Below are positions 37,267-49,919 of a stretch of DNA of 64,000 nt, piece after piece (position 1 is the stretch's first letter; the number at the start of each line of letters is the position of its first letter). The translations under genes were made by a program, and so were the position numbers. Origin of the DNA: Taeniopygia guttata. Lineage: Eukaryota; Chordata; Aves; Passeriformes; Estrildidae. The DNA lies in assembly GCF_048771995.1 (NCBI RefSeq), contig NC_133063.1:28786810-28850809 (forward strand). Reading direction: 5' to 3'. The notes under the pieces are model-generated. The model was not told where the DNA came from and made no database searches. It saw only the letters and a list, made by a program, of their open reading frames with translations.

Positions 37267-37650
37267 GTGGGAAGAAATTACAATGTCTGACTCCAGTTCA
37301 GAAGGCTGAATGATTTCTTTATTATAACTATACTTATAATACATTAATATACAATTTAAAGGAGATACTAAAACTACAATACCTACTTTTTCTAACTACC
37401 ATATCTAACTAACTCACAACTCATGACCCTCTCTTGAGAGTCCAGATATAGGTGGAATGGACTGGCCATCAGGCTCAAACAATCCTCACCAGAATCCAAT
37501 CAAGCAATCACCTCAGGTAAACAACTCTCCAAACACATTCCACATAGGAAAAACAAGGAGCAGAAATAGAAACTGTTTTCTCTTTCTCTCCTCTGTGCTG
37601 AGAGACAGAAGAATGTGCCTGCCACTCTTCTCTCACTTGCATAACTTTCA
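37267..37650 (-). mobile_element. LTR fragment (solo), minus strand
   Basis: Read on the minus strand, the region has LTR-like order: an ATTGG element, GTCATGAGTTGTGAGTTAGT, a TATA-like AT-rich stretch, then AATAAAGAAATCATTCAGCC (polyadenylation signal) and CTGGAGTCAGACATT before an end near 37267 (minus-strand ...TCACCTGCA). The style is that of avian ERV LTRs. It is one of the few LTRs here in the same orientation as CSNK1G3. Boundaries are approximate and no target duplication was found. Confidence 0.55.
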
Positions 37651-40600
37651 CTGCAATGTATACCTAAAATGTCTCTATTAAATTGAGAGTTCAATAGTCT
37701 TCAAAAAGCTATAAAGCTTTTTTCTTCTGTTATAAGTTTAATATGGAATAAAATGGTATTGCTAAAGTCTCATACACCACACCTAACGGAATCATGCTTG
37801 AAACCTTCATATTGAATGCATAAGATGCACATGGACACAAATTTAAGGAGAAACACTAGCTATTAAGTTAGCGATTAACTTAAGTTCTTGGATTCATCAT
37901 CAGTGATGTAATACAAAACGTATTTAAACCAATGCCTTCGTATGGAACTTAGAGGAAAAAACAAGTCTCACAGTGTTTTACACAAATTCAAATGACACAA
38001 TATGAAAACATCTGATGTAAATTTAAAATTCTGAGAACAATACAATCAGTACTGTTGACATCAGTAACTGATGGCAGTTATTTAACTACATTGATTTTAA
38101 ATCAAAACAAAATAAAACAAAATTCTCAAGCACTAAAATGAGAAAATGTCAGTATGCTGATGTGGGCACTTGTGTGTAGGAAACTCTTGCTGTATTACTT
38201 CAGAAGATTAAAATAGAGTCATTCCTCAAAAGCAACAACGTTAGCTAAACTGAGCTGTCTACAGATTAGGGTTCAACACCCACACAGCCCCAGTGTAGTA
38301 ATTTCAATCTTTCTGGTTATCTTTCACATATCCATAGCATTCTCAGGCCACCCTCTGATACATCTTCAGCTCAATTTCTCCACAAAACCTCTTCTTTCTT
38401 CCCACATTAAAATGTTCCCTTCTTGCTTAGTGAAGAGAGATGTTCTGTTGCTTGCCTAGTACTATAAGTTGCAAGCTTAACAGCTCTCAAGCTACTACCA
38501 CACAAAACATACAACATTCTTCCTTCACCATGGTAATGGTTAATAAATATCTATGATCTAAATTGGGTTTTGTGAAGCTTATAGGAACTTATCTTCACAG
38601 GCATAACAATCTAAGCTTGGTTAAAACTGCCCTAAAAATTCCACATTTCTACAGGCAGCAAATGAGAGAGCTGCAGATCAGAAATACCTCATTTCCTTAT
38701 AATACCTTAAAAAACAGACTCTTTTTTTCAGGAGAAAATTCAAAGTACAATCAACAGAATTTACTTAAAGGTCTCCCAGTGTTTTACATAAAAACAAACA
38801 ATAGTGAAAATACTGTTGGCAAAATGAAAAGCAAAGACAAAGATCATTTCTGTAAAGACATTTACCTCTCTGTCTGACAAAAGCTTCAGAGCAAATTTAG
38901 TTATTCTGTCTTCCTTTTGTCTGTTGGAAAAATTCTGCCCTCCCTTTTTACTCTTAACCATAAATTCAAGTTTGACAATTTTTTATTTCTCCAGATTTAA
39001 AGATGCCTCAGCCTACCATCAGCAAATGTTACACAGAAACTTTAACAACCTGATTCACTGCACAACCTACTCTTGGAACATTGAAAGATATGAATGAATG
39101 CCAACTGAAGCGATCTCCTACAGAAAGTAAAACATATTCTATACTGGACTTCTCTGTTTCAAGAAGAAAACATTTGTAAGGTTCAACTAAGAAAATACTC
39201 GTGGTTGAGGTGAGAAGTGTCTTCCACGACCCCTAAAGCAATCATGTCCCTGACTTTAGCCTCTACAGTATTACTTCATCTTCCCAAAATTACTGCACAA
39301 TTATGATTTTAAAAAGCTGTATTTTTATTGACATTATCTACATTTAAACTGACATCAAAAATATCAATACTACATGAAATTAAATATGTTCTTCATTATA
39401 AGCCAAAACTCCTCTAAAGCAACATTTAATGCCTTTAAAGATTGCTTTATGTCATTAAATTAAAAAGCTGTTGAAACAGGAAACAGGCTAACAGTCATGT
39501 TAACTACTTCATTCAAATATAAAATTGAAAATGCTTGGTGCCTAAAATACAGAAAGATACTCACAGGATTCTTCTATACATAATAACACAGTTTTTAAAT
39601 AGTACTTTCTACTAAGCTGCAGACACGTGCCCTATCTGGACTAAATCACACCTTCCAACATCATGAAGGGAACCTGTCAAGAAGCCCATGCTTTTAAATT
39701 ATTTTCTACACAAATAGAAAATGCAGCCAATGAAGCTTTAAAAATTGAACAGTTTCAACATTCACCAGGTGACTCGCATCTCAAGGTCAAAGACAAACCA
39801 AAAAGAACAATTTCATGGGTTCAATGGAACCTAAGTCTGAAATTTGCAAAATGTAAATGACAAAATGCAATTAAGACATTTGATGGGTTAGTACAATGAG
39901 TCTTCTCCTACTGCATGTGGCACGCCACCTGCTGCTTCCATCACACACCAGCATCAGTGAAGCCACTACTCACACCTCAGACTACCAGAAAGCTCACAAA
40001 CCTCAGTAACTCTACTCAACAGAAGCTGAATCAACTCATTGAGGGATACAAGAGACAGGACGAAGAGCAAGAGAGGAGCTATTAAACTGCCCAGCCGGAA
40101 ATGGTGCAGGGAATGCCCCATATTAGAGAGAAGGGCCTTTCCAACACCAAAGCACAGTCACAATGACTGGTGTTTCACAGCCCATCAAGTACGTCCCTTC
40201 AAGGACATCATACCCCAGCGACCTCCATACACAAACTGCCACCCCAACACTGCCTTCAACTCTGCTTCTGATGGAAACTGCTCCAACTACATTCTATTAT
40301 TGCACAGAGTTTATTGAACAAAGAGTTTGGCAACTCACAAATTACTCAATGAATAACTGCAGAGAATACAATAAGTTGTGACAAACCACAAACTTCAAAC
40401 TGAAATCTAGGCTCTGCTTGTCATAAAACATCTGTATTTTTGGCCTGCTGAAAAGGACATCATCCTCCACTATTGTAGTTCACATCCTGTCTTTAATCAA
40501 AAATAACATAATCAAAACACATGGCTGATGAAGAGTATAAATCACCATGCAAGGAAACTGGAGGAAAAAGAATTATTTCTAGGAAAATAACATTAAATTT

Positions 40601-43600
40601 GTTTAACTTCGTAATTTAATGACCTTAAATTACTAAATTAAGTGAAACTGTTACTACAAGGTCTTAGTATGTTAAAAGCTAAGCTAAGCTTACAGAGAAG
40701 ATCCTAAAGCCCAGGAAAAAACAGTTGCAGTTTTATTAGTGATGCTACACACAAAGTCAAATTAACTAATAAACTTACCTGAATATGCAAATCTTACCTG
40801 TGTGTGTCATGGGCTTCTGTGACCCACAGCTACCTGAGCAAACATTTGGGCAAAGACATTTCTAATTGATCAGTACGTCTCCCATTCCAAACTCCACAGC
40901 ACAAAACAAGATACCAGACACAAATGGCAAGATAACTGTTTTAGCTTTTCATAGCTACAGAATATATCTATTTTGTACTAAATACTCTTCTTTTAACAGC
41001 GAAATGGGGATTTTTAAAAAGGTTTCCTACACAAAGTCAAAAACATCAGATTAAGGAGGTGGTGAAGAGAGGGAAGTGTAGATGCTTAAAATGTCTTCTG
41101 TAAGAGATAAGGAACACGCAGTTCAATAAACATGCTAGAAGAATGCACTGGTAAATGCATTTGTAATACTGTGAAATTTTTGTATACTTGATATTATGTA
41201 TTTAACACAAATATTTATATTTTTATATATATATGTATATTTAATATATAAGTATTGTCTCCCTCTTTTGTTAGAAAGAAACCTTTTAATAAATTTAAGG
41301 TAACGAATACATCATCTAGAAAACAGTAGAGTAAATATAACAGGTGAGCTAACTCTCACCAAAATAAATTATTCCACACTATACGTCTAAGAGTTTCATA
41401 ACTCCCTCTGAAAGTTAAAGTTTCAGAAAGCTCCCTAAGTAACCACAATCCAAACCAATTCCACAGCATGGATCGGTGTGTGATGTCTCTTCTTCTACAT
41501 CCTCCCTGTGCCAAAGAGGGGACATTAAATTCTAAGTGGCTTACCAAAGATGACAGGGTTCCAGGCACTATATCTGTTGTCATCCACCCTACCTTCTCAC
41601 TAGACTGTTTTTATTTAAGCAACTATTTAGCTTAAACACAGATTTTTCTACATCCAGCTGTTTCAGCTGTAGGTCACAAACCTCTAGAAGTCCAGTGACA
41701 ATGTTTGGTAGGTTACTCAGAATTACACTTAGAAAAACAAGCACAGCAGCATCAGGCTTGATCTCATTGCACTGGTTCTGCAGCAGCACTGAGGAGCCAT
41801 TAAAACGTCTGCATAGCATTAAAAAAAATTAAGGATTGTCAGAAAATATACAACTACTTCAAAGTCACTTTTTTACCTTTTAATAGATCAGGGAAATAAT
41901 TATATAGAAGTCTCAAAACATTTTTGAAAGAGTGTTAAAGGCCCAGTGTGCACTGGAAACATACCATTCCATTTACATTAAGAAATTACTCCCAAGTATC
42001 ACACAGTGAGTTTTAGATCACTTAAACCCAGACCATGGCTAAAAAGGATTATTCCACTCTTCCCTTAAGCACTATCAAGTAGTTTGTTCATACAACCTCA
42101 GGTGAGGTATTAAGGGTTGACTGAGAACTCTAAATATTCATTTGCAGCTGAATCAGTGAACCTAAATTGTGAAAAAACAATATCTCAAACTCCCTTACAA
42201 CTTGGTTATTCCTGTGGTTTGTGTGTGATTTTAATTACATTCTTATTTTCATTTACAACATCCCAAAAAAATCACTCAACAGTAAAATGAAAAGCCTGAG
42301 GAACAAGACATAACTATATGTCCTGCCTACAACAGACAAAAAAATGAAAAAATGTTCAGCTGGAGAAAAGTTAGATAAAGACAGTTAATAGAGGTGATCA
42401 GTACCCTGTTCAATTTCTTTCTTGTAATTAGAAGATATTGGAGAAAAATAACCACTGTTACTTCCCTATTCCTTACGATCCATTTATTGTTGTCTCAAAG
42501 GCATAACTAAACTAAATTATTCTTAAATATTGGAAGACTTCCTAATCTTTTTTAAACAAATTTTCAAGGCAAGAGTAAAAATGTTAGAAAAATATATGTA
42601 ACTTTGATACTTCTAATTCCATTTAGCACAGTAACTATAGTGAACCAAGAACAACTCTCTTTAAGACAAACTTTGCGGATACAGTGCACACACTAAGATG
42701 TGATACAATGCATGAGATTTAGTTATGCGATTAGGTCAATTAGGAAAAAAATTAATTATTAAAAATTTACAAAAATAAGTAAATTCAGTCATGTTAATTG
42801 TACATAAGTAGACTGGACAAGGGAAAAAAGCTTTCGCAGATTCAGTTACTCTTTTTTTTAGGGGAAGAACAATTTTAGAAGGTTTAAGACATGCCCTGTA
42901 ACAGGTTCTCTTAACTAATCTTCAATATATTTATCTTGATCATACAGAAGAAAAGAAAACTCTACAGAAAATATGATTGATCAGAACTAGTAGTCTACAT
43001 TCTGAAAATAATTTACATTTTATAAGCCAATACATCTATTTGATGTAGAGTTGCAAGATAAAAAGATTAATTTAATTAGCTGAAAGTCATCCTCAACTGA
43101 TGTAAATACTCTATTGTCTGCCAGGTAATTTCTCCATTTCAGGTCAGCACAACAAAATACCACTTTTTTCCACTGAAAATACTATTTAACTGTTGATACA
43201 TCTCAATTAAAAAGAAAATGACTAAAAGATACTGAGGTCGAGAGAAGACATCTCCTAAAATACAGTTGGCACAGAAACTTCTATCTCATCTTTTCCCTTT
43301 AAAACAAAATTGCTTTACTCCCATCTTGGATTTTAACTTCCCAACGCAGTTCGGGATAAACTGCACTCACTAGACAGGTGGGTTAAGAAGAGTCATGAAT
43401 CTAAAGAGTAGGTAAGTTGTTTATCCTTACAAGCAGTCATAACCCAGGCAGCAGGGCTTAACAGGCTTAACAGTGCGCTTCACTTATAATCATGCTTAAG
43501 CATATGACCAGTATCTAACTACACATGCACTTAAAAATTATCTTAACAATAAAATTCAACAAGAAAAAAAGTCTTCGATTATATTCCAAATTCTTTTTAT

Positions 43601-43929
43601 ACACTGCACGTCACTTCAACACTCATTAAAGGTGTACCAGTAAAATGAACAAGAATGCCTGAAAATAAGGTCTGTCCAAGTTCCATGGTGAATCACTGAA
43701 ACATCATTTTTAGAGATTTTAATTAATCAAACTTAAAACGACTACATTCAGAGCCTAAAAATAGCTTTCTGAAAAGCAAAACAAAATAATAAAAGAGCAC
43801 CGGCAGCTCAGTTTAGCGGTGACAGATCAGCTGTAACCTGCTGATCTGCTAAACCAGCAGGTTAGCAGACCAATTCTACCCCACCAACCTACTTCTACAG
43901 ACCAGGAAAAGAAATTTATTTGTTCCTAC
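37651..43929. other. CSNK1G3 intron 1, promoter-proximal part
   Basis: Mostly AT-rich. A somewhat GC-richer block at 39900-40330 is unexplained. An AT microsatellite-like tract lies at about 41218-41252. A protein-like minus-strand stretch lies at 41589-41819. The open frame at 38563-38877 (104 codons) is unrecognised. Confidence 0.55.
41589..41819 (-). other. Unidentified coding-like stretch, 76 codons
   Basis: The minus-strand frame reads MLCRRFNGSSVLLQNQCNEI, then KPDAAVLVFLSVILSNLPNI and LLEVCDLQLKQLDVEKS. The alternation of amphipathic and hydrophobic segments looks protein-like rather than random, and a second open frame follows downstream (41583-41356). An A/T-rich stretch ending ATTAAAAGG lies further down. 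It may be a decayed transposon or retrocopy. I do not recognise it. Confidence 0.3.
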
Positions 43930-44770
43930 AAACCCAGCTTGGTATTCGGTCGGACCAAGCACCGCCGGCAGCACCGACACTGCCACATAGGCCGCCACAT
44001 AGGAAACCCCACCGCCGCAAGCAACTCCTGCAGGAGAGGGCACTCGGAGGTCTCACAGCGACAGCTCTTGCCACCCGGAGGCGACGGGCCCTCCCAGCAC
44101 CGGCAGAGCCCCGCCGCCCCGGCCGGCACGCCAACCCGCACAGCCCCGCACAGCCCCGCACAGGCGCCAGCTCTCTTAACCCCGGCCCGGTCGCTGTCGC
44201 CCCGGTCGCTGCCGCGCTTGCAGGGGCTTCCCGCCCCCCGCAAGTCCCGCGGCCGCCAGGGAAAGGAGGAGAGAGCCAGCCCAAGGCCTCGGCCCGCGGG
44301 GGGGCTGCAACCGCCGCCGCCCCGAGAGGCGGCAGGGGACTGCAACCTACCGGGGAGGCCAGGGGAGCGGGACACAGGCTTCGGCGTTCGGCCCTTCACC
44401 TCCGAGCACTGCTTGCCGATCCGCCCCGCCCCTGGCGCGGGATTCCGAAGCGGGGCTGGCTGCAGCTATACGCCGAGGCGGAGCGGAAGCGAGGGCGGCC
44501 CCGAGCGCCCGCCCCTTCCCACGGCGGCACAGCGCCCGGGAGGGCGGGACACGCCGCGAGCCCCGGGCGTGAGTGATTGACAGGGCGCACCGGCCACTCG
44601 AAGGGCGGGAAGCGAACATCAGGTTGGGAGAGTGGGCGGGGCTTGCTGGTGGGCAGAGCCGGCATCCAATGAGGGCCGGGTGGGGCGGGGCAGCGTGGGG
44701 ACGGAGCCAGCAGCGGCCCTGGGCGTCGCTGGGAGGTGCTTGTGCCGCGGCTTCGCTGCTCCCCTCAGGG
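43930..44770 (-). promoter_or_regulatory. CSNK1G3: CpG island: CSNK1G3 promoter and inferred non-coding exon 1
   Basis: A GC-rich, CpG-dense block of about 840 bases stands out from AT-rich surroundings. On the minus strand a consensus donor (CCCCG/GTAGGT) ends a probable first exon at 44351. Above it are several GC boxes (GGGCGG or CCGCCC type) at about 44600-44700 and an ATTGG/CCAAT element at about 44666. There is no TATA box, as usual for such promoters. Long open frames here in several phases on both strands reflect high GC and absence of stops, not genes. The transcription start (perhaps 44.5-44.7 kb) is inference. A plus-strand transcript from the same island is possible. Confidence 0.7.
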
Positions 44771-45689
44771 CTCAGGGCTCGCGGTCCCTCATCTCGATCT
44801 TCCCCTTACAGGGACAAATGTACCTGTTTAATATGTGAAGGGCTGGCCTCCAGTCAGACCGCAACCGTGGGGCGCCTGGAGCAGCAGCTCTCTTCCATCC
44901 TCTCCTGGGTAACAGTCCCTTAATGCCAGCACCCTTAGTGGCCGGGCGGATCGTGCCTGGCAGTTTCACAGAAATGCTGTGTCCGCCCTGTGCCCGCTGA
45001 GCCTGGCAGCTGCCACACCGCTTGTTCGGCCCTGTCACCACTCGGGAATCCTGCATTCCCTTTCCTGTCTGTCCTTGCGGGAAACGGGGAAATCAGGATC
45101 CCACTCTCACTTGATGTCTGCAAGACCTGCCACATAATTATTAAAAAAAAAAAGAACAAGCCAGCTTATAAATGCTGTATAATAGACTTTGTGCCAACAC
45201 TCGTGCAAAAGAAAATACCTTTAGGCTCTTTCCTAGCACTCCAGCATAAAAACCTTGAGATTTGAGTATCGTTCAGGCCACTGAGGGTCTAAGGCTTTTT
45301 TATATTTGAGTACATAAAAAAAACTTTAAAAGTTTATTAACAACTTGTTTTACAGTCATTATAAATAATAGAGGAGAGAGGATGCAAAGAATAAGTGTTG
45401 GAAGTTCTTCAAGACAGGTCTTGAAGTATTGCTCGTTCAAATAATTTTTTAGGTAAAGTTGGCACATTCCAGAACATTCTAGAAGTCCTTGTAGAAAAAA
45501 AAAAAAAATTAGCAGCAATATAGCTTCAAGAAACTTTCAGAAGTCATTTGCGGAAGCTTCATTTCCTTGTCTCAGTAGACATTGAATTACTTTTGCCAAA
45601 AGTCCACCATTGGCAATCTGCTGTAAAAGATACCTTAATCAAAGAGGAGTGATTATATACTTAATTCCAAATAGTTTTGCAGGATCCTC
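44771..45689. other. Intergenic, upstream of the CSNK1G3 island
   Basis: The GC content falls from the island edge to AT-rich DNA by about 45100. A short A run lies at 45143. Nothing else recognised. Confidence 0.6.
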
Positions 45690-45860
45690 ATGGACACAAT
45701 CATTCTGAAATGAACAGGGTCTATGCCTTTATTAATGTTCAGCTCTTTATTAAAAAGTCAGCTCAGCAGGGGGCTCGACACGGAGCTCACCCCCGCTGTT
45801 GTAGCTTTTCCGGTAGCCGAAGGGTGAGAAGGCGTGCAGAGATTTATACTCTTGTATGAG
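45690..45860 (-). mobile_element. Possible LTR fragment, minus strand
   Basis: On the minus strand the order is GTATAAATCTC (TATA-like), a GC-rich stretch with GGGGGTGAGCTCCGTGTCGA, then AATAAAGAGCTGAACATTAA. TATA, GC-rich R-like DNA and a polyadenylation signal within about 120 bases suggest an LTR R/U5 segment. Termini were not found. Confidence 0.35.
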
Positions 45861-46789
45861 TAACTGAGAGAATGGAATATGCTGTCTTGAAGTAGCTAGT
45901 GGATCCCTGAATAGACTGGCTTATGTATTTCTTAGTTTTCCCTCCATTTTCCTTCCTTCTGAAGACATGGATATATTACTGTCCAGAGGTATCATAATAC
46001 GCTTCCTATTTCCATCTGAAAAAAAAAAAAAAAAAAAAAAAAGTTGAATTTTAGAAAACTTCCCAAAGTTTTCTTCTATGAAAATTGCTTTGATAAGGTA
46101 CCTTGTAACCACTTTGTATTCACAGAAACTCCCTCTGAAGAAACTCTAAAAGTAAGATAACACCAGTCTGATCAAAATGTATACTGGCAGATTTCCACCC
46201 AAACCAGCAAGACTGGAAGCCTGCAGCATTTTTTGAAATTAGCCCTTGGCCTTTATATGAGAACAAATGCAAACAGCATTCCACAGGATCTTTGTTGTTT
46301 GTCCAAAGGACTCAAACCATCACTGCCCAAGAATTAGTAAGAACATAACACTCACTTTATGAGGCTGCCCTCATGTATTTTCCAAGTCATTAATTGCTTT
46401 CACATCAGGGAGTTCCTTTGCTTTTTCTGTTTAGTAGCCCTCAACAGATCTCTTTTGCAATGTAGCAGTGCAACAGTCCAGGTTCTGTTTGAGTTCATGT
46501 CAAATCTATGCACTGACAACATCCTGTAGTGGGGAAATTCACAGAAAATGTAGCTCCTGTCTGAAGAATTTTGCTTGTTTTGAGCCTGGCTCCATTCTGC
46601 CTTGACTCTTATTAGAAGTTCCACTTAATTTACACCACCAGTGATTTTGCAACCCCTTGACGTAACCCTTACTAAATTGTTCTTTTCGGCAGGAGAGGGT
46701 TCTTAGGTTTGTTTAGTGTGTTTTTCCCAGACTGAAAAATCACACCTCATTTTTTTGTTCCTTGTAAAGAAAATTAAAGAAACTGTTAC

Positions 46790-47110
46790 ATGCCTTTGTC
46801 ATGCTTGTTACCCTCCTCTGAATCTTCTGTAATTCCAATACCTCTTTTCCAAGATCAGGGGGATGAGGATTGGGATGATCCTCCTTGGTTATTTCCATAT
46901 TATTTTTAAACTATGTTTAATTTCCAATTTTCTTTAGTTTTGTCCTCTATAGGGTATTAAGTTGAAGTTTTGCACACAAACAAGGGTCCATCTTCTGTAT
47001 AGTTATGATCAGCCCAACTTTTTATGTGGGAAGCTAGCACTGTTTTGCCCCAGGTCCATCATTTCACATTTGTCTGTCTTGAAGTTCATCTGGCATTTCA
47101 GCTGCTAGGT
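46790..47110 (-). mobile_element. Ancient CR1-like fragment
   Basis: CCTCCTCTGAATCTTCTGTA and CCCCAGGTCCATCATTTCAC followed by TTGTCTGTCTTGAAGTTCAT resemble, in reverse complement, a known internal CR1 region. Divergence is high. Confidence 0.4.
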
Positions 47111-47124
47111 GATTTGGTCTTATA

Positions 47125-47213
47125 AGATGCAGGAATTTTTATCATTAGTTCATTAAAAAAAAAAAAAATCAGATGCAGGAATTTTTATCATTAGAATATT
47201 AAAAAAAAATCAG
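47125..47213 (+). repeat. Tandem duplication, 46-bp period, with A runs
   Basis: AGATGCAGGAATTTTTATCA at 47125 recurs at 47171; each copy is followed by an A run (about 14 and 9). Confidence 0.93.
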
Positions 47214-49517
47214 ATTGGTGCACATTTCTAAGATACATTTAAAGTACAGATCAAGCTTGGGTTTGTAGTTCTCTTTTGTTTTGAAAAAATAGAGTGACAT
47301 TGAAAGATGAAAAGGCAAAGGACAATGCATTTATCTTAAGAAAAATAGATATTCTATCACACTAAGTATAGTGTAGAAAGCAATTGTACCACTGAAGATT
47401 TATCTCTGTGCATCTGACTCAAAAAAAGCCCAACAACTCTTTCCAAAGAGTAAGAAATTTACTCTTTTTCAAATCATTGCAGTTAGGTTATATTTTTTCC
47501 CATTAAAATGGCAGTAAGTTAATATCTTTGTTTTATCATATGGGAAAAAAAAATCCCTGCCATGTAGTTTCAGATAAAACCCACAGTTCATAAAGGCATT
47601 TAACCCCATTTTCACTGCATACCTAAAGGTTCAAAAGAATGTGAATGTCGACTTCATGACAATAGAACCTGCCTAGCAGGGTGTTGCTCTTTAAAGTTTT
47701 TGACATTGTTGAATTTGAGGAATAATGAAGATAAGTGTTAAGACAAAGAAAATATACTAAGTTATTTTCTGCTGGGAGGACAGTAGGACAGTAGAGGGAG
47801 GAAATCCTTTAAGGTGTCTGGATCAACATACTTCTGTTGGATGAGAAGTGTGTCTCATTTGTTCTTAGTGTAGTTAAAAGCTCAGGCAGTGTGCAATGTA
47901 TGCATTTTACTTCCCATCACATTCTGAAATGCAAGAAAGAAAAAAGAAAAATTTAAGGGTCTGAGTTACCAAGATATTGCTCAGGTTAACAAAATCTAAA
48001 CAAGAAGCTGTGGTATAGACTACATTGTATATTGATAAATATGTTTTTACACTTATCCTGATAGCTGTAAATCTGCTATAATTGGTCTTCAAATTCTGTA
48101 AATCCATATATTCCACACTAATTATATTTGTGTAGAGTAAATTTTCATTTATTTCACTAGTTGTGATGTGTTTTATTTTTTTTCCTCTGGCAAAGCGAAT
48201 GAAAGTAGAACCTTGAGAATTTGAAGAAACTATGGAATCTCTTATTCCTGTTATGCAATTAATAATACTGCTTTAATTGGGCATGATGTAACAAAGTAGG
48301 ATTAAGACCGTTTATTTAAAGCTAGTTATCCCTAAACTATATCCTTTTTTTCACCTCGCTGTGTGCTATTAGTCATCCAGAAAACATGTAAGATCAAGTG
48401 AAGACTGGGCACTGGATTCTGCTACTGCTGATGGTATTGCTATGCCTATAAATATGTATTTAGCGAGGAAAATTATCATTCTGATAGTGGAGGAAAGGAC
48501 TCGCCAACAAAACCATTTTAACAATACCAAGCCAAGTATTAAACTACTAGTAACTACAAGTACTTCAAACTAATTGCAGGCCACAATTATGAAAGTCGCA
48601 GTTTTGGTTTGGGAGTTTTCTTTATATTACTTAAGGGGTAAAATTCTTGATATTCCTGTATTAAAACTATGCTGAAATATTTGTTTACATTCCTTCTGTC
48701 ACATTCCAGTCTGAATGTAAAAATAGATCCCTTATGAAGCCCTAAAGTATCAATATGGTTAAGTCAACTGCACATCCATATACATCTCTTGTGGGTATAA
48801 CACATTAAAATGTGGTTGGTGGGTCCATAAGTATATAACATCTTACTTGTAACAACTTATCTTTCACTAAAATTCTGTTTTAGCTGGATTTTGACTATGT
48901 GGGAAATAACACATGTGACCGATCTTGAGAGACGAGATGTTTTGTGAAGATCACTGAAAAGAAAGAGTTACATGTTTATATTCTTTAATTTCAGCTTCTT
49001 ATTTCTTAAAGACTAATTGAATGATGAACTTCTAATAACAAGTATCGGAAATAATATTAACTACTATGTAAAAAAGTTACACTCCTTTGTTTACCGCTAA
49101 GAATTGTAATAGAAATCCTAACACAGCTGGAAAGCTTTTCACAGGAGCACTTCTGAGCATAACTCCCTTATGAATCAAAGCAGAAAACAATACATCACAC
49201 ATTTACTAGTCCCTTTTTCCCTCATGACAATTCAAAGGAGATTTCTTTTTTTAACTAAACTAGGAAAAATAAATTGAGTCTACACTGTGTCCTGTCTGCA
49301 TTTCCTTTTGATAACTACTTAAAATGTGGGTAGCACCTCTGTCACTGTCTGGTGGACTTTCCAGTGCCATGAAAGGAACATGTGCTTGTATTCAGTGTAC
49401 AAACTAATTTGCAGTGGGCTTTGTATACTTGATCAAAAGCTGATTGTGCAACGCAGGACATCATCTGTCCTTTTCTGCATTTCATTTTTACATACTGAAC
49501 AAAATTTCTGAAGTGAT

Positions 49518-49883
49518 TTAGCTTCTGAAAAAGAGCACAGATGTTTTAGCACACCATATTCTGTTGCACTTCCACTCTTGTTTTAATCTGCACCAATAAA
49601 GTAAAGAGTCAGAGATGACAAATATGGGTAACTGGGTCAAGCATCTGGTTTCTGTGTCCTTATAGACTGACTTCAATGGAACACAAAATTTTTTAGCTCC
49701 AAAAGCAAGATCAGGAGAAAAATCAACATTTCTCTTTGGATATCCCCTAGAGAATTTCACTCCAGGTCCCTCAATGGAGCGTAAGCCTTTGATTTTGCCT
49801 TCTTGTTCAGGGAGGATGTAAAAAATTTCTGGGGATGCTGGCAAAATTAATGTGCACACAAAGGGTTTACATCTCTGTAGCAC
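49518..49883 (-). other. Unidentified 121-codon open stretch
   Basis: A minus-strand frame; its first listed codon is GTG, so no start is implied. It includes PEIFYILPEQEGKIKGLRSI, then GPGVKFSRGYPKRNVDFSPD and RCLTQLPIFVISDSLLYWCR. No family was recognised. It lies directly beside a CR1 fragment. It could be an old transposon, a retrocopy or chance; 121 codons open in AT-rich DNA is uncommon but not extreme across 64 kb. Confidence 0.25.
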
Positions 49884-49919
49884 TCAAGCAGAAATATAAA
49901 AGAGTTCAATGGATAATCT

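Larger units (their letters stand above)
1..44600 (-). other. CSNK1G3: CSNK1G3 gene, 5' part (casein kinase I gamma 3)
   Basis: This is the gene-level span; the gene continues beyond base 1. Three coding exons were found by matching the translated minus strand to the N-terminal CK1-gamma kinase sequence: 27542-27957, 23657-23697 and 7942-8011. They join in phase (1, then 0, then 1) with GT donors and AG acceptors. A CpG island at 43.9-44.8 kb supplies the inferred promoter and a non-coding first exon. Introns are about 16.4 kb, 3.8 kb and 15.6 kb. I found no further kinase exon between bases 1 and 7941, so the rest of the kinase domain and the palmitoylated C-terminus lie outside the window. 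The gamma 3 paralogue is preferred over gamma 1 and 2 because of the N-terminal Lys/Asp-rich segment and the neighbouring CEP120. Confidence 0.9.
45861..49919. other. Intergenic region
   Basis: AT-rich DNA. It holds a poly(A) run at 46018-46042, an old CR1-like piece at about 46790-47110 and a 46-bp duplication at 47125-47213. The minus-strand open stretch at 49518-49883 is listed separately. Confidence 0.55.

Noticed and set aside
41210..41255. Replication origin or regulatory element at the AT-rich tract
   Set aside because: It is a plain AT microsatellite-like run with nothing else to support function.
43916..44665. Several long open frames on both strands (up to 218 codons)
   Set aside because: They lie in a CpG island where stops are scarce, overlap each other in all phases, and match no protein family.
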